A stretch of DNA of 64,000 bases from Amphibacillus jilinensis Y1 (GCF_000306965.1 NZ_JH976443.1:49916-113915), one strand, 5' to 3'; positions 7,727 to 19,636 are shown, numbered from the stretch's first letter. The notes: generated from the letters alone by a model not told the origin. A program made the numbers and translations.

Positions 7727-8080
7727 TTAGACTAACTCAATAATCGCCATTTTAGCTCCATCACCACGACGTGGTCCAAGCTTAAGTACACGTGTATAAC
7801 CACCTTGACGGTCTTCATAACGCGTTGCGATATCATCAAATAACTTCTGTATTACATCTTCTGTTTCGCTTGCATCCTTCTTGTATAGGAATGATGCTGC
7901 TTGACGGCGAGCATGTAAGTCACCACGCTTACCAAGTGTAATCATTTTTTCAACTACAGAACGTAAATCTTTTGCTTTTGCTTCTGTTGTTTCTAAACGC
8001 TCATGAATGATCAAATCACTTGCAAGGTTTCTTAGTAATGCCATCCGTGCATCTGTTGTTCTACCTAGTTTTCTAGCCAT
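7727..8080 (-). CDS. rplQ: 50S ribosomal protein L17
   Basis: L17 binds 23S rRNA and lies near the peptide exit region of the large subunit. The 117 residues start [20 protein letters not shown], which is diagnostic, and end in the conserved [16 protein letters not shown] block. The length is near the usual 120 of bacilli. GGAGGG precedes the ATG. It is the last gene of the S10-spc-alpha transcription unit. In B. subtilis the next genes are ECF transporter genes; here a terminator and the insertion-scarred PTS block follow instead. Confidence 0.98.
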   Translation of the reverse strand: MARKLGRTTDARMALLRNLASDLIIHERLETTEAKAKDLRSVVEKMITLGKRGDLHARRQAASFLYKKDASETEDVIQKLFDDIATRYEDRQGGYTRVLKLGPRRGDGAKMAIIELV

Positions 8081-8124
8081 TGATTATCCCTCCTTTTTTA
8101 GGAATCTATAAAGGTTTTTTATGA

Positions 8125-9069
8125 CTAATCTTCTTTACGTAAACCTAAGCCTAAGTCATCCAACTTATGTTTCACTTCTTCAAGTGATTTACGTCCTAAG
8201 TTTCGTACTTTCATCATGTCATCTTCAGACTTATTTGCAAGTTCTTGTACGGTATTAATACCAGCACGCTTTAAGCAATTGTAAGAACGCACAGATAAAT
8301 CTAGTTCTTCAATGGTCATTTCCAATACTTTTTCTTTCTGATCTTCTTCTTTTTCAATCATGATTTCAGCATTCTGGGCTTCATCTGTCAATCCAACGAA
8401 GATATTTAAATGTTCGGTGAAAATTTTCGCACCTAAAGATACAGCTTCTTCTGGGCGAATACTTCCATCAGTCCACACATCTAAAGTCAGCTTATCAAAG
8501 TTTGTCATTTGACCGACACGTGTGTTTTCCACTTGGAAAGTTGCACGTGATACTGGCGTGAAAATCGAATCAACAGGAACAACTCCGATCGGTTGATCAT
8601 CATGGTTGTTAGCGTCAGCAGGACGATAGCCACGGCCACGTTCAGCAGTAATTTTCATGCGTAGGTTAGCATTGCTTCCCAATGTCGCAATATGAAGATC
8701 CGGGTTAAGGATTTCCACATCACTATCGTAAGTAATATCCGCAGCAGTAACAACACCTTCTCCTTGTACGTCAATTTCTAACGTCTTCTCTTCATCAGAG
8801 TAGATTTTCAAGGCTAGCTTTTTAAGGTTTAGGACAATTGTTGTTACATCTTCAACAACACCCTCGATTGTTGAAAATTCATGAAGGGCGCCATCAATTT
8901 GGACAGATGTTACTGCAGCACCAGGAAGTGAGGATAATAGAATACGACGTAAGGAGTTTCCTAGTGTAGTCCCATATCCACGTTCTAGTGGTTCTACGAC
9001 GAACTTTCCAAAAGTAGCATCATCATTGATTTCTACAATTTCTATCTTCGGCTTTTCAATTTCGATCAT
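8125..9069 (-). CDS. rpoA: RNA polymerase alpha subunit
   Basis: Alpha dimerises to nucleate core polymerase assembly, and its C-terminal domain contacts UP elements and activators. The 314 residues split into the N-terminal domain (about 1-230, with [17 protein letters not shown]) and the C-terminal domain (about 245-314, with [17 protein letters not shown] and [11 protein letters not shown]). The length and both domains are normal. The gene is preceded by a 236-nt spacer from rpsK that holds a stable hairpin, unlike the tighter spacing elsewhere in this operon, so separate post-transcriptional control is possible. Confidence 0.99.
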   Translation of the reverse strand: MIEIEKPKIEIVEINDDATFGKFVVEPLERGYGTTLGNSLRRILLSSLPGAAVTSVQIDGALHEFSTIEGVVEDVTTIVLNLKKLALKIYSDEEKTLEIDVQGEGVVTAADITYDSDVEILNPDLHIATLGSNANLRMKITAERGRGYRPADANNHDDQPIGVVPVDSIFTPVSRATFQVENTRVGQMTNFDKLTLDVWTDGSIRPEEAVSLGAKIFTEHLNIFVGLTDEAQNAEIMIEKEEDQKEKVLEMTIEELDLSVRSYNCLKRAGINTVQELANKSEDDMMKVRNLGRKSLEEVKHKLDDLGLGLRKED

Positions 9070-9093
9070 TTATAAAACCCTCCTTTGAACGTC

Positions 9094-9129
9094 GAAACCC
9101 CGGTTAGACCATTGTCTAACCGAAATTCC
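9094..9129 (-). promoter_or_regulatory. Stable hairpin in the rpoA leader
   Basis: A 16-pair stem (nine uninterrupted Watson-Crick pairs CGGTTAGAC/GTCTAACCG, extended by G-T wobbles and A-T pairs) closes on a four-base loop, about 15 nt upstream of the rpoA ribosome binding site. No T-run follows, so it is not a terminator. Confidence 0.7.
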
Positions 9130-9305
9130 TCAGGTAGGCAGTTCCCGCTCCTGCACTATCTTCTATTCGTATATTTTTTGTCTGTCAGTTTCGATGCTGG
9201 TTGAGAATGGTTAAATGAGATCTTATTCAAATCTATCTTCAAACGTTCTGCTTTAAGCAATCATAATCCATTATAGACAGGCTGACAAATTCTATACGGA
9301 TAAAA

Positions 9306-9695
9306 TTAGACACGGCGACGTTTTGGTGGGCGACAGCCATTGTGAGGAACTGGTGTTACGTCTACAATGGCAGTGACTTCCAAACCAGCTGCTTGAAGTG
9401 AGCGAATTGCTGCCTCACGTCCAGCACCAGGTCCTTTTACGGTTACTTCTAAAGTTTTCATGCCATTCTCTTGAGCAACTTTAGCTGCTGCTTCTGCTGC
9501 CATTTGAGCTGCAAATGGAGTAGACTTCTTTGAACCTTTAAAGCCTAATGATCCTGCACTGCTCCAGCTAATTGCATTACCTTGAACATCAGTAATCGTA
9601 ACGATTGTATTGTTAAATGTTGAACGGATGTGTGCGACACCCGTGTCAATATTCTTTTTGACACGTTTTTTACGTGTATTCGTTTTACGAGCCAT
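9306..9695 (-). CDS. rpsK: 30S ribosomal protein S11
   Basis: S11 helps shape the platform of the small subunit near the E-site mRNA. I choose the second ATG ([13 protein letters not shown]) because AAAGGAGG lies only 3 nt before the upstream ATG at 9704; this gives 129 residues, in line with bacilli. Diagnostic motifs are [15 protein letters not shown] and the C-terminal [14 protein letters not shown]. It follows rpsM by 25 nt within the alpha operon. Confidence 0.97.
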   Translation of the reverse strand: MARKTNTRKKRVKKNIDTGVAHIRSTFNNTIVTITDVQGNAISWSSAGSLGFKGSKKSTPFAAQMAAEAAAKVAQENGMKTLEVTVKGPGAGREAAIRSLQAAGLEVTAIVDVTPVPHNGCRPPKRRRV

Positions 9696-9720
9696 TCGTA
9701 TCATAAACCTCCTTTAATGC

Positions 9721-10086
9721 TTATTTCTTTTTGTTTGCGATTGTTTTACTTGGACCTTTACGCGTACGTGCGTTGTTTTTCGTCTTTTGTCCACGAACCG
9801 GTAATCCGCGACGGTGACGCAAGCCTCTGTATGAACCAATCTCAATTAAACGTTTAATATTAAGAGAAACTTCTCGACGAAGATCTCCTTCAGTATTGTA
9901 TTGATCTACTGCTGTACGAATACGACCTAATTCATCTTCAGTTAAATCGCGGACGCGTGTATCTTCAGAAACGCCAGCTTCTTTAAGAATCGCTTGAGCA
10001 GTTGATTTACCAATACCATAGACATATGTTAGTGAAATGACTACACGCTTCTCACGTGGAACATCAATACCTGCAATACGTGCCAT
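9721..10086 (-). CDS. rpsM: 30S ribosomal protein S13
   Basis: S13 sits in the head of the small subunit and contacts the P-site tRNA and L5. The 121 residues show the N-terminal [20 protein letters not shown], the H2TH fold region [12 protein letters not shown], and a basic tail [16 protein letters not shown] that reaches the decoding cleft. Length and motifs are standard. It lies between rpmJ and rpsK. Confidence 0.98.
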   Translation of the reverse strand: MARIAGIDVPREKRVVISLTYVYGIGKSTAQAILKEAGVSEDTRVRDLTEDELGRIRTAVDQYNTEGDLRREVSLNIKRLIEIGSYRGLRHRRGLPVRGQKTKNNARTRKGPSKTIANKKK

Positions 10087-10110
10087 TATTGCTTTGCACC
10101 TCCTTATTGA

Positions 10111-10251
<141 letters not shown>

Positions 10252-10257
10252 TTATCA

Positions 10258-10476
10258 TTATTTATAACGGTACGTAATACGCCCTCTTGTTAAATCGTAC
10301 GGAGAAAGTTCAACCGTCACTTTATCTCCTGGTAGAATTCGAATAAAGTGCATACGAATTTTCCCAGAAACATGTGCTAAAACGGTGTGTCCATTCTCTA
10401 ATTCAACTTTAAACATTGCATTCGGCAAAGTGTCAGTAACCGTACCTTCTACTTCAATTGCATCGTCTTTCGCCAT
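10258..10476 (-). CDS. infA: Translation initiation factor IF-1
   Basis: IF-1 occupies the A site during initiation and assists IF-2 and IF-3. The 72-residue protein is one OB fold ([20 protein letters not shown], then [20 protein letters not shown], ending GRITYRYK), the standard length. Its first codons overlap the end of the upstream KOW-protein gene by 23 nt, which suggests coupled translation. Confidence 0.98.
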   Translation of the reverse strand: MAKDDAIEVEGTVTDTLPNAMFKVELENGHTVLAHVSGKIRMHFIRILPGDKVTVELSPYDLTRGRITYRYK

Positions 10477-10789
10477 CGAGTTGATCTCCCTTCTTCAAAT
10501 CAGTCACTACTTCATTGACAAATTTTGATATAGCAAAACGCAGCTTACCATTTGTAACGCGACCTGTTTCTAGAAGGCTTTTTTGAACCTCAGGAGAAAT
10601 ATAACGCATCGGAATAATGTGATTAAAGTTCTTCTTCTTCGGTCGATCATACTTCCGTTTCTCTCCGTCTGCAAGCAGAACAAAACGATCATCGACAATA
10701 TTGATGACAATGGCATATTGACCTGCTTCTCGCCCTTGCAAGATTTGAACGACTTGACCTATCTCAGGACGCGACTCCGTATCATTCAA
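10454..10789 (-). CDS. KOW-domain RNA-binding protein (YbzG-like)
   Basis: This 111-residue protein carries a KOW motif at about residues 9-45 ([18 protein letters not shown]), followed by [21 protein letters not shown], typical of the small L14e/L6e-like proteins found between map and infA in Bacillota. RNA binding is expected; the exact role is unknown. The start is TTG, supported by AAGGTG 7 nt upstream. The gene has its own promoter about 90 nt upstream and overlaps infA. The usual upstream neighbour map is missing. Confidence 0.85.
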   Translation of the reverse strand: MNDTESRPEIGQVVQILQGREAGQYAIVINIVDDRFVLLADGEKRKYDRPKKKNFNHIIPMRYISPEVQKSLLETGRVTNGKLRFAISKFVNEVVTDLKKGDQLDGERRCN

Positions 10790-11172
10790 ACATGATCACC
10801 TTCACTTAAGTTTTTGTTATACAACTACATAACCAACTTATTATCCATTGTAAAACATGTTTTTCTACAAGCTTATATTTTACCACGTTTAGTGACAACC
10901 GTCCAATTATTCGCAACCGTTACAAGTGTTAACACATCCTGCACAAGCTAAACTCTCGTAGTTAGACAGGGCGCTTTCACTTAACTATGCATTCTATTGA
11001 AAAGGGTGGCACCTGGTTTTGCTCTGTGAGACTTAAATTCTGGATTTAGTCTCTCTAGATTACCACCACAGGCAGTAATCGCTAAATTCACGGTGCAAAT
11101 GCTGCCAATCAGATCCAATCAAACCATTCGATTGCGGATCTTGCTTCGTAGCAAAGATTGCACGATATTATA
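10790..11172. other. Intergenic region in place of map
   Basis: These 383 bp hold the promoter of the KOW-infA unit (10877-10906) and no recognised gene. On the - strand a start-poor frame at 11118-10981 reads coherently (TTG start, then LIGSICTVNLAITACGG and ending ATLFNRMHS) but has no ribosome binding site. A hairpin GAGACT...AGTCTC lies at about 11026-11056. It may be a decayed gene or an intergenic repeat. Confidence 0.5.
10877..10906 (-). promoter_or_regulatory. Sigma-A-type promoter of the KOW-infA-rpmJ-rpsM unit
   Basis: The - strand reads TTGGAC, an 18-base spacer, then TAAAAT. It lies about 85 nt before the KOW gene start. Confidence 0.55.
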
Positions 11173-11844
<672 letters not shown>

Positions 11845-11872
11845 TTATTCAGTCAATCCTTACAACATTGAC

Positions 11873-13168
11873 TTATTTAATAAACCCTTTATAGTGGCGT
11901 TTAACAAGTTGACTTTCAAGTTGTTTCATGGTTTGAAGTGCTACACCAACAACAATCAGTATACTTGTTCCACCAATCTGAACGGATTGAGGCAGGTTTG
12001 CGATACGACCTAAAGCAATAGGTAATACAGCTACTGCTGCTAAGAAAAGCGCCCCTACAAAGGTTAAGCGATATAAAACGCGAGTCAAATACGTTTCGGT
12101 TTTCTTACCAGGTCGAATACCAGGAACATAACCGCCTTGTTTCTTCAAGTTTTCTGCCATTTGCTCAGGGTTTGACTGCACAAAGGTATAAAAATATGAA
12201 AAAGCAATGATTAGCGCAACATAGATAACCATCCCAGCTGGCTGTGTATAATCGAAGATCGTTTCGATTGTATTCGCTACACTACCGTCAAAAAAGCTAG
12301 CAATCGTTCTTGGTGCCATAATGAAAGCAACAGAGAAAATAACTGGAATAACACCAGCTGTGTTGACTTTCAAAGGTAGATGTGTCGACTGTCCACCAAC
12401 TGTCGAACGATTAGCTAAACGCTTAGCATACTGAATCGGTATTTTTCGCGTCGCCTGTTGGATAAAGATAACACCAACAGTTACAGCTAATACGACCAAC
12501 ACAATTAATGATACAATAACCGTGTTGATGAATAGTTCATCACCTACATTACCGCCAAAATATTGTTCATATACTTGATTAATTGTATTTGGAATAGCAG
12601 CAACAATACCCGCAAAGATAATAACTGAAATCCCATTGCCCACACCATTTGCAGTAATTTGTTCACCAAGCCACATTAGAAATGCAGTTCCAGCAGTTAA
12701 TACAAGCGCAATAATGATAAATTTATCAATAGTCGGGTTGGCAATGAGGGCGCCCCCAGCCATTGCGTTAAAACCAACTGACATGGCAGTGGCCTGAATA
12801 AAAGCTAGAACAATTGTTGCATATCGCGTGACCTGAGCCAACTTACGGCGTCCCACTTCACCTTGTTTTTTCCACTCGGCAAACTTAGGGACGATATCCA
12901 TCTGTAATAACTGCATAATGATTGAGGCCGTGATATAGGGCATAATCCCCATTGCAAGAATGGAGAAATTTTGTAATGCCCCGCCTCCAAATGTGTTCAG
13001 AAATCCAAACACATTTTGTTGATCATTCATAAAGCCAATTGCTGTTCGATCTGTGAACGGTACAGGAATAAAGGTACCGACTCTAAAAACAATTAGCATG
13101 AGTAATGTAAAAACAATTTTGTTTCGGATATCTTTTACACGAAAGAAATTGGAGATTGTTTGGAACAT
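11873..13168 (-). CDS. secY: Preprotein translocase subunit SecY
   Basis: This is the channel subunit of the Sec translocon, in the cytoplasmic membrane. The 431 residues give ten hydrophobic segments, with the plug/helix region GFLNTFGGGALQNFSILAMG and the cytoplasmic loop GKKTETYLTRVLYRLTFVGA. Its ATG overlaps the rplO stop as TAATG, indicating coupled translation. The partner SecE is encoded at 45996-46175. Confidence 0.98.
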   Translation of the reverse strand: MFQTISNFFRVKDIRNKIVFTLLMLIVFRVGTFIPVPFTDRTAIGFMNDQQNVFGFLNTFGGGALQNFSILAMGIMPYITASIIMQLLQMDIVPKFAEWKKQGEVGRRKLAQVTRYATIVLAFIQATAMSVGFNAMAGGALIANPTIDKFIIIALVLTAGTAFLMWLGEQITANGVGNGISVIIFAGIVAAIPNTINQVYEQYFGGNVGDELFINTVIVSLIVLVVLAVTVGVIFIQQATRKIPIQYAKRLANRSTVGGQSTHLPLKVNTAGVIPVIFSVAFIMAPRTIASFFDGSVANTIETIFDYTQPAGMVIYVALIIAFSYFYTFVQSNPEQMAENLKKQGGYVPGIRPGKKTETYLTRVLYRLTFVGALFLAAVAVLPIALGRIANLPQSVQIGGTSILIVVGVALQTMKQLESQLVKRHYKGFIK

Positions 13169-13605
13169 TAGATCACCTCAGTTTGACCGCCCGCTGCCTC
13201 AATTGCTTCTTTTGCAGAAGCAGAGAACTTGTGAGCTTTTACAGTAAGTTTCTTTTCAATCGTACCATTTCCAAGAACTTTAATGCCGGCTTTTAGCTTG
13301 CTAACAAGACCTGTTTCAAGTAAAAGCTCAGGTGTTACTTCTGTACCTTCTTCAAATTTATTTAATGCTGCAAGATTAATAACAGCAAACTCTTTACGAT
13401 GAATATTTGTAAAACCGCGTTTTGGTAAACGTTGGAATAAAGGCATTTGACCACCTTCAAAACCTGGACGCACACCGCCACCTGAACGAGCATTTTGACC
13501 TTTGTGACCACGGCCAGATGTTTTTCCGTTTCCAGAGGACATTCCACGACCGACACGGTTTCGTTGTTTACGAGCTTGTGATGGTTTTAATTCATGAAGT
13601 TTCAT
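13168..13605 (-). CDS. rplO: 50S ribosomal protein L15
   Basis: L15 is an assembly protein of the large subunit. The start at 13605 follows GAGGAGG by 7 nt and gives 145 residues beginning [19 protein letters not shown]. The glycine-rich basic segment ([20 protein letters not shown]) is diagnostic. The stop overlaps the secY start by one base. Confidence 0.98.
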   Translation of the reverse strand: MKLHELKPSQARKQRNRVGRGMSSGNGKTSGRGHKGQNARSGGGVRPGFEGGQMPLFQRLPKRGFTNIHRKEFAVINLAALNKFEEGTEVTPELLLETGLVSKLKAGIKVLGNGTIEKKLTVKAHKFSASAKEAIEAAGGQTEVI

Positions 13606-13634
13606 GCGAGCACCTCCTCTATGCACTAATGTGA

Positions 13635-13817
13635 TTATAATTCTTTAACCGTTACTAAGTGTGATACTTTATTAATAATACCTCTTACCGCAGGTGTATC
13701 TTCACGGACAACGGATTGATTTATTTTGTTTAAGCCTAATGCTTTAACCGTTTGTTTTTGCGTTTCAGTTCTGCCAATAACACTGCGCGTGAGGGTAATT
13801 TCTAACTGATTAGCCAT
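13635..13817 (-). CDS. rpmD: 50S ribosomal protein L30
   Basis: This small large-subunit protein of 60 residues reads [20 protein letters not shown] and ends [16 protein letters not shown], the complete bacterial L30 fold. It lies between rpsE and rplO, the conserved spc order. Confidence 0.98.
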   Translation of the reverse strand: MANQLEITLTRSVIGRTETQKQTVKALGLNKINQSVVREDTPAVRGIINKVSHLVTVKEL

Positions 13818-13830
13818 TCGATTTCCCTCC

Positions 13831-14334
13831 TTATCCTAACAGTTCTTCAACTGTTTTACCGCGTAATTTTGCTACTTCTTCAGCAGGCTTCAATTCTGAA
13901 AGACCCTGAACTGTTGCACGTACCATATTGATTGGTGTATTTGAACCTAATGACTTAGAGTTAATATCACCAACACCAGCTAATTCAAGGACAGCACGAA
14001 CAGGTCCACCAGCGATAACTCCAGTACCTTCTACTGCTGGTTTAATTAAAATACTCCCTGCACCAAATTGGCCAGTTACTTGATGTGGAACCGTTGTTCC
14101 TACAAGTGGTACTTTAATTAAGTTTTTCTTAGCGTCATCAATGGCTTTCTTAATCGCATCTGGAACCTCTTGAGCTTTCCCAGTACCGAAACCAACGTGA
14201 CCATTCTTATCTCCCACAACCACTAATGCTGCAAAGCGGAAACGACGTCCACCTTTAACTACCTTAGCAACACGGTTAATGGTTACTACGCGTTCTTCTA
14301 AATCTAATTTATTTGGATCGATTTGAGTTTGCAA
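13831..14334 (-). CDS. rpsE: 30S ribosomal protein S5
   Basis: S5 contributes to decoding accuracy and mRNA helicase activity at the entry channel. The start codon is TTG, with GGAGG 8 nt upstream; the 167 residues begin [17 protein letters not shown]. The N-terminal double-stranded-RNA-binding fold contains [20 protein letters not shown], and the spectinomycin-contact loop VKGGRRF is wild type. The C-terminal domain follows with [20 protein letters not shown]. Confidence 0.98.
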   Translation of the reverse strand: MQTQIDPNKLDLEERVVTINRVAKVVKGGRRFRFAALVVVGDKNGHVGFGTGKAQEVPDAIKKAIDDAKKNLIKVPLVGTTVPHQVTGQFGAGSILIKPAVEGTGVIAGGPVRAVLELAGVGDINSKSLGSNTPINMVRATVQGLSELKPAEEVAKLRGKTVEELLG

Positions 14335-14355
14335 TCTTTGTCCCTCCTTTTACAA

Positions 14356-14718
14356 TTAAAATTCAAGACCTGCCTCACGGGCAGCCTCTGCTAATGCTTT
14401 AACACGTCCGTGATAGAGATAGCCTCCACGGTCGAACACCACATTTTTGTGGCCTTTATCTAATGCGCGCTTTGCGACCAATTCTCCAACTAACTTAGCA
14501 GCTTCAACGTTTCCGGTTGCTTCAGCTTTAAATTCGTTGTCAACAGTTGATGCGCTTGCCAATGTTACATGATTGACATCATCAATCAGTTGCGCGTAAA
14601 TATGTTTATTTGAACGGTATACGTTTAAGCGTGGACGTTCCGCCGTTCCAAATAGGTTTTTACGGACACGTAAATGTCTTTTCTTACGTACCGAATTTTT
14701 ATCTGGCTTTGTGATCAT
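14356..14718 (-). CDS. rplR: 50S ribosomal protein L18
   Basis: L18 binds 5S rRNA in the central protuberance. The 120 residues show [20 protein letters not shown] and the C-terminal [20 protein letters not shown], both diagnostic. A small 8-bp hairpin (CTAACTAA/TTAGTTAG, 14741-14765) lies in the 61-nt spacer before it. Confidence 0.98.
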   Translation of the reverse strand: MITKPDKNSVRKKRHLRVRKNLFGTAERPRLNVYRSNKHIYAQLIDDVNHVTLASASTVDNEFKAEATGNVEAAKLVGELVAKRALDKGHKNVVFDRGGYLYHGRVKALAEAAREAGLEF

Positions 14719-14779
14719 CTAGGTCACTCCTTTCTGTTCCCTAACTAACGTAACTAATTAGTTAGAAGGTTAACTGACA

Positions 14780-15316
14780 TTACTTAGCCGTTTTACCTTC
14801 TTTACGACGAACATATTCGCCTTCGTAACGGATACCTTTACCTTTGTAAGGCTCTGGTTTACGGATCGCACGAATGTTAGCTGCAATTGCACCTACCAAT
14901 TCTTTGTCGATACCTTTAACGATAACTTTTGTATTTGCTGGAACATCGAACTCAATACCTTCTGGTTGCTCGACTTCAACTGGATGTGAGTATCCTGCAC
15001 TAACCACAAGTTTATTTCCTTGCATTTGCGCACGATAACCAACACCTTGGATTTCTAAAGCTTTTTCATAACCTTTGTGTACACCTTCAACCATATTTGC
15101 GATTAGGCTTCGAGTCGTTCCGTGTAAGGCTTTATGTTTTTTGCTTTCAGACGGTCTTGCAACAGTTAGCTCATTACCATCGATGTTAATAATCATATCT
15201 TCATGAAGTTGACGTGTTAATTGTCCTTTAGGACCTTTAACCGTCACTAAGTTGTTTTCATTCTTAACTTCAACACCTTCAGGGATTTCAAGAATCTTAA
15301 AACCTATACGTGACAT
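14780..15316 (-). CDS. rplF: 50S ribosomal protein L6
   Basis: L6 lies by the sarcin-ricin loop and the factor-binding site. The 178 residues carry the two tandem L6 folds, with [19 protein letters not shown] and the C-terminal signature [20 protein letters not shown]. The length is standard for bacilli. Confidence 0.98.
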   Translation of the reverse strand: MSRIGFKILEIPEGVEVKNENNLVTVKGPKGQLTRQLHEDMIINIDGNELTVARPSESKKHKALHGTTRSLIANMVEGVHKGYEKALEIQGVGYRAQMQGNKLVVSAGYSHPVEVEQPEGIEFDVPANTKVIVKGIDKELVGAIAANIRAIRKPEPYKGKGIRYEGEYVRRKEGKTAK

Positions 15317-15348
15317 CTACATGGCACCTCCTATCTTAATGAAAATGA

Positions 15349-15747
15349 TTACCAAACGTAAGCGAGAACTTCGCCACCAATAGCTTGTTGACGTGCTTCT
15401 TTGTCTGATAAAATTCCTTTTGAAGTTGATACGATTGCAATACCTAAACCATTAAGTACTCGTGGTAACTCATCAGCTTTGGCATAAACACGCAATCCTG
15501 GTTTACTAATACGTTTAAGTCCAGTAATAACACGTTCTTCATTCGCACCATATTTCAAGAAAATTCGCAATACACCTTGTTTATTATCTTCAACGAATTC
15601 ATAATCGCGTACAAAACCCTCACGCTTAAGAATATCTGCAATCTCTTTTTTGACTGTTGATGCAGGAAGCTCCAGCTTCTCATGGCGGACCATGTTTGCA
15701 TTACGAATACGTGTTAACATATCTGCAATTGGATCTGTCATAACCAT
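15349..15747 (-). CDS. rpsH: 30S ribosomal protein S8
   Basis: S8 binds helix 21 of 16S rRNA and is central to small-subunit assembly. The 132 residues begin [18 protein letters not shown]; the first ATG has AAGGAGG at 9 nt and matches the B. subtilis start. The C-terminal signature [18 protein letters not shown] is present. It lies between rpsN and rplF. Confidence 0.98.
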   Translation of the reverse strand: MVMTDPIADMLTRIRNANMVRHEKLELPASTVKKEIADILKREGFVRDYEFVEDNKQGVLRIFLKYGANEERVITGLKRISKPGLRVYAKADELPRVLNGLGIAIVSTSKGILSDKEARQQAIGGEVLAYVW

Positions 15748-15777
15748 TCAATATTACCTCCTTCCCATAATCGGGGT

Positions 15778-15987
<210 letters not shown>

Positions 15988-15993
15988 TTAAGC

Positions 15994-16533
15994 TTATTTT
16001 TGGAAAGGCATGCCAAGTTGAGTTAATAATTCACGTGCTTCTTCATCAGTGTTAGCCGTTGTAACAATGACAATATCCATCCCGCGAACTTTACTTACTT
16101 GATCATAATCTACTTCTGGGAAAATCAATTGTTCTTTTACACCTAATGTATAGTTTCCACGACCGTCAAAAGCTTTATTCGAGATACCACGGAAGTCACG
16201 AACACGTGGAAGTGACACATCAATTAGCTTTTGAAGAAACTCATACATACGTTCACCGCGAAGGGTTACTTTTGCACCGATCGGCATACCCTCACGCAAA
16301 CGGAATCCTGCAATTGATTTCTTAGCTTTTGTTATTAGTGGTTGTTGACCAGAGATTAATTTCAATTCTTCTACTGCGCTATCTAGCGCTTTAGAATTTT
16401 GAACAGCATCTCCAATACCCATATTAATAACGATTTTTTCTACTTTCGGTACTTGCATTACTGAATCATAATTAAATTTTTCTACGAGTGATGACGCAAT
16501 GTCATTTTGATATTTATTCTTTAGTTCGTTCAT
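15994..16533 (-). CDS. rplE: 50S ribosomal protein L5
   Basis: L5 binds 5S rRNA and bridges to S13. The 179 residues include [20 protein letters not shown] and [17 protein letters not shown], both typical. It lies 26 nt after rplX. Confidence 0.98.
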   Translation of the reverse strand: MNELKNKYQNDIASSLVEKFNYDSVMQVPKVEKIVINMGIGDAVQNSKALDSAVEELKLISGQQPLITKAKKSIAGFRLREGMPIGAKVTLRGERMYEFLQKLIDVSLPRVRDFRGISNKAFDGRGNYTLGVKEQLIFPEVDYDQVSKVRGMDIVIVTTANTDEEARELLTQLGMPFQK

Positions 16534-16559
16534 CTGAGTAGCCCTCCTTTCGTCGCTAA

Positions 16560-16871
16560 TTACTTATCTAACGCTTCACCTGATTTTTTAGCGATACGAA
16601 CTTTCTTTCCGTCACGTTCTTCATGTCCAACTCTTGTTGGCTCGCCGGATTTTGGATCAATCGGTAAAACATTAGAAACATGGATTGGCGCTTCTTGTTC
16701 AAGAATACCGCCTTGTGGATTATCTTGCGAAGGTTTTTGATGTTTCTTCACCATATTGATACCTTCAACAAGTACACGGTCTTTCTTTGGATATGCGGCA
16801 AGAATCACTCCTTGCTTCCCTTTATCTTTACCAGACAAAACTTGTACTTTATCACCTTTTTTTACATGCAT
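16560..16871 (-). CDS. rplX: 50S ribosomal protein L24
   Basis: L24 starts large-subunit assembly and lies by the exit tunnel. The 103 residues begin [20 protein letters not shown], the KOW motif, and continue with [20 protein letters not shown]. Length and motif are standard. Confidence 0.98.
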   Translation of the reverse strand: MHVKKGDKVQVLSGKDKGKQGVILAAYPKKDRVLVEGINMVKKHQKPSQDNPQGGILEQEAPIHVSNVLPIDPKSGEPTRVGHEERDGKKVRIAKKSGEALDK

Positions 16872-16941
16872 GCTAGACGCACCTCCTTACAAGGCTTTTC
16901 ATTTAAACTGTTTTGTTTTAAGTGTTTCGGTTGCTTAAAAC

Positions 16942-17334
<393 letters not shown>

Positions 17335-17361
17335 TCATCCGAGCGAACTTTGCAAATTGTT

Positions 17362-17625
17362 TTAGATAATTACCGCTTCTTCCACTATTTCAACAAGACG
17401 GAAACGTTTTGTTGCTGATAATGGGCGAGTTTCCATGATTGAAACAACATCACCTGTTTTAGCTTGGTTGTTTTCATCATGTGCTTTAAATTTCTTTGAA
17501 TACTTAACACGTTTACCATAAAGTGAATGGAATTTATACGTTTCAACTAATACCGTGATTGTCTTATCCATTTTGTCAGATACAACACGACCTGTATAAA
17601 GCTTACGATTATTACGCTCAGTCAT
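17362..17625 (-). CDS. rpsQ: 30S ribosomal protein S17
   Basis: S17 is a primary 16S rRNA binder with an OB fold. The 87 residues include [20 protein letters not shown] and [24 protein letters not shown] C-terminal sequence. It follows rpmC by 26 nt. Confidence 0.98.
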   Translation of the reverse strand: MTERNNRKLYTGRVVSDKMDKTITVLVETYKFHSLYGKRVKYSKKFKAHDENNQAKTGDVVSIMETRPLSATKRFRLVEIVEEAVII

Positions 17626-17651
17626 TTGAGGCTAACCTCCTCTCGAGTTTA

Positions 17652-17852
17652 CTAGTTATTTACGCTAAGCTCTCTTTCGCGAACAACAGTTTTCATACGT
17701 GCAATCGATTTACGAACTTCACGAAGACGTGCAGTGTTCTCCAATTGCCCTGTAGCTAACTGAAAACGCAAATTGAAAAGCTCTTCTTTCAATGACTTAA
17801 CTTTTTGTTCAATTTCGGCAGTGGTTAGTTCTCTGATTTCATTAGCCTTCAT
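17652..17852 (-). CDS. rpmC: 50S ribosomal protein L29
   Basis: L29 is a two-helix protein at the tunnel exit, next to L23. The start at 17852 gives 66 residues ([20 protein letters not shown]), the family length, with GGTGG upstream. It overlaps the end of rplP by 11 nt, so translation is probably coupled. Confidence 0.97.
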   Translation of the reverse strand: MKANEIRELTTAEIEQKVKSLKEELFNLRFQLATGQLENTARLREVRKSIARMKTVVRERELSVNN

Positions 17853-18276
17853 TGATTTCACCACCAATTTCTTCACGTTTTACAAACTTAGTTTTAATCG
17901 GGAGTTTATGAGATGCTAGACGTAATGCTTCTCTTGCTACCTCTTCAGGTACTCCAGCGATTTCAAATAGGATTTTTCCTGGTTTAACAACTGCTACCCA
18001 ACCTTCAGGAGCACCTTTACCAGAACCCATACGTACTTCTAAAGGTTTCTTAGTATATGGTTTGTCTGGGAAGATTTTAATCCAAACTTTCCCACCACGT
18101 TTCATATAACGAGTCATAGCAATACGAGCAGACTCGATTTGACGACTTGTAATCCAAGCAGCTTCAACAGCTTGCAATCCGTATTCACCGAATGCAACCT
18201 CTGTTCCGCCTTTCGCTTTACCTTTCAAATTAGCACGGTGTTGCTTACGATGTTTTACACGTTTAGGCATTAACAT
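17842..18276 (-). CDS. rplP: 50S ribosomal protein L16
   Basis: L16 shapes the A-site tRNA binding region. The 144 residues begin [20 protein letters not shown] and contain [20 protein letters not shown] and [17 protein letters not shown]. The tail [15 protein letters not shown] is bacillar. It overlaps rpmC. Confidence 0.98.
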   Translation of the reverse strand: MLMPKRVKHRKQHRANLKGKAKGGTEVAFGEYGLQAVEAAWITSRQIESARIAMTRYMKRGGKVWIKIFPDKPYTKKPLEVRMGSGKGAPEGWVAVVKPGKILFEIAGVPEEVAREALRLASHKLPIKTKFVKREEIGGEINEG

Positions 18277-18293
18277 AATGCGTGCCCCCTTCC

Positions 18294-18935
18294 TTACTTA
18301 TTGTTTTTAGTTGGAAGGACTTCTCCACGATAGATCCACACTTTAACACCTAATTTACCGTAAGTAGTATCTGCTTCTGCAGTACCATAATCGATATCAG
18401 CGCGAAGTGTGTGTAGTGGTACCGTTCCTTCACTGTAACTTTCCGCACGTGCCATATCCGCGCCACCTAGACGGCCAGATACTTGCGTACGAATACCTTT
18501 TGCTCCTGCACGCATAGCACGTTGAATCACTTGCTTTTGCGCACGACGGAATGAAATACGTCCTTCTAATTGACGTGCAATGTTTTCTGCAACTAATTTA
18601 GCATCAATGTCAGGCTTTTTAACTTCAACAATATTAATGTGAACTTTTTTGCCTGTTAGTTTATTTAGTGATTTACGAAGTGCTTCAACTTCAGAACCAC
18701 CTTTACCAATAACCATACCTGGCTTAGCCGTTGAAATTGAAATATTAACACGATTTGCAGCACGTTCGATTTCTACTTTAGAAACAGCAGCATCTTTTAA
18801 ACGTTTCTCAATGTAATCACGAATTTTAATATCTTCATGTAATAAGTCTGCATAATCTTTGCCAGCGTACCATTTTGAATCCCAATCACGAATGACGCCG
18901 ACGCGAAGTCCTATCGGATTAACTTTTTGACCCAC
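18294..18935 (-). CDS. rpsC: 30S ribosomal protein S3
   Basis: S3 lines the mRNA entry channel. The 213 residues start with GTG ([19 protein letters not shown]), GGAGG upstream. The KH domain carries [14 protein letters not shown], and the C-terminal domain carries [17 protein letters not shown]. The length is close to the usual 218. Confidence 0.98.
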   Translation of the reverse strand: MGQKVNPIGLRVGVIRDWDSKWYAGKDYADLLHEDIKIRDYIEKRLKDAAVSKVEIERAANRVNISISTAKPGMVIGKGGSEVEALRKSLNKLTGKKVHINIVEVKKPDIDAKLVAENIARQLEGRISFRRAQKQVIQRAMRAGAKGIRTQVSGRLGGADMARAESYSEGTVPLHTLRADIDYGTAEADTTYGKLGVKVWIYRGEVLPTKNNK

Positions 18936-18938
18936 AGA

Positions 18939-19280
18939 TTATCCCTCCTTCTTTTCTGATACAACCACAGTGATGTGGCTTGTTCTTTTATTGATTTGGC
19001 TAGCACGACCTTGTGCACGAGGGCGAAAACGTTTAAGTGTTACCCCTTCGTTTACGTATGCTTCTGATACATACAAGTTGTCGACGTCCATTTCATAGTT
19101 GTGTTCTGCATTTGCGATCGCAGAGTTTAATACTTTTTCAACAACTGGGCTTGCACCACGTTGTGTGTGTTTTAAAATAGCAATTGCTTCTCCAACATTT
19201 TTGCCTCGAATTAAATCAATGACCAAACGAACTTTACGAGGAGCAATTCTAACAGTTTTTGCAACAGATTTAGCTTGCAT
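18939..19280 (-). CDS. rplV: 50S ribosomal protein L22
   Basis: L22 has a long beta hairpin that reaches into the exit tunnel, a macrolide contact site. The ATG at 19280 sits 8 nt after GAGGAGG and gives the usual 113 residues. Motifs are [20 protein letters not shown] and the hairpin [20 protein letters not shown]; no insertion or deletion of the resistance type is evident. Confidence 0.97.
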   Translation of the reverse strand: MQAKSVAKTVRIAPRKVRLVIDLIRGKNVGEAIAILKHTQRGASPVVEKVLNSAIANAEHNYEMDVDNLYVSEAYVNEGVTLKRFRPRAQGRASQINKRTSHITVVVSEKKEG

Positions 19281-19300
19281 CAAGAGTGCCTCCTCTCCTA

Positions 19301-19579
19301 TTAGCGTTTTGTTTTCTTGTCATCGCCCGCATGCCCTTTGAAAGTGCGTGTCGGTGCGAATTCACCTAATTTATGTCCAACCATATCTTCTGTTACATAA
19401 ACCGGTACATGTTTACGACCGTCATAAACAGCGATTGTGTGTCCTACAAAGTTAGGAAATATAGTAGAACGACGTGACCAAGATTTCACAACTTGTTTCT
19501 TGTCACTTTCATTTAAATTCTCAATTTTCTTCATCAAATGGTCATCTACGAAAGGTCCCTTTTTTAAGCTACGACCCAT
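19301..19579 (-). CDS. rpsS: 30S ribosomal protein S19
   Basis: S19 is in the small-subunit head and forms a bridge with S13. The 92 residues begin [20 protein letters not shown] and include [20 protein letters not shown]. The length is standard. It lies between rplB and rplV. Confidence 0.98.
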   Translation of the reverse strand: MGRSLKKGPFVDDHLMKKIENLNESDKKQVVKSWSRRSTIFPNFVGHTIAVYDGRKHVPVYVTEDMVGHKLGEFAPTRTFKGHAGDDKKTKR

Positions 19580-19636
19580 ACATAAACCTCCCTTCGTGAT
19601 TGTCGGACGGGTATTAATGCCCGCCGTTCAACCCCG

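Noticed and set aside
11001..11013. AAAGGGTGGCACC on the + strand, resembling a T-box sequence
   Set aside because: There is no stem I, specifier loop or terminator around it, and no + strand gene follows.
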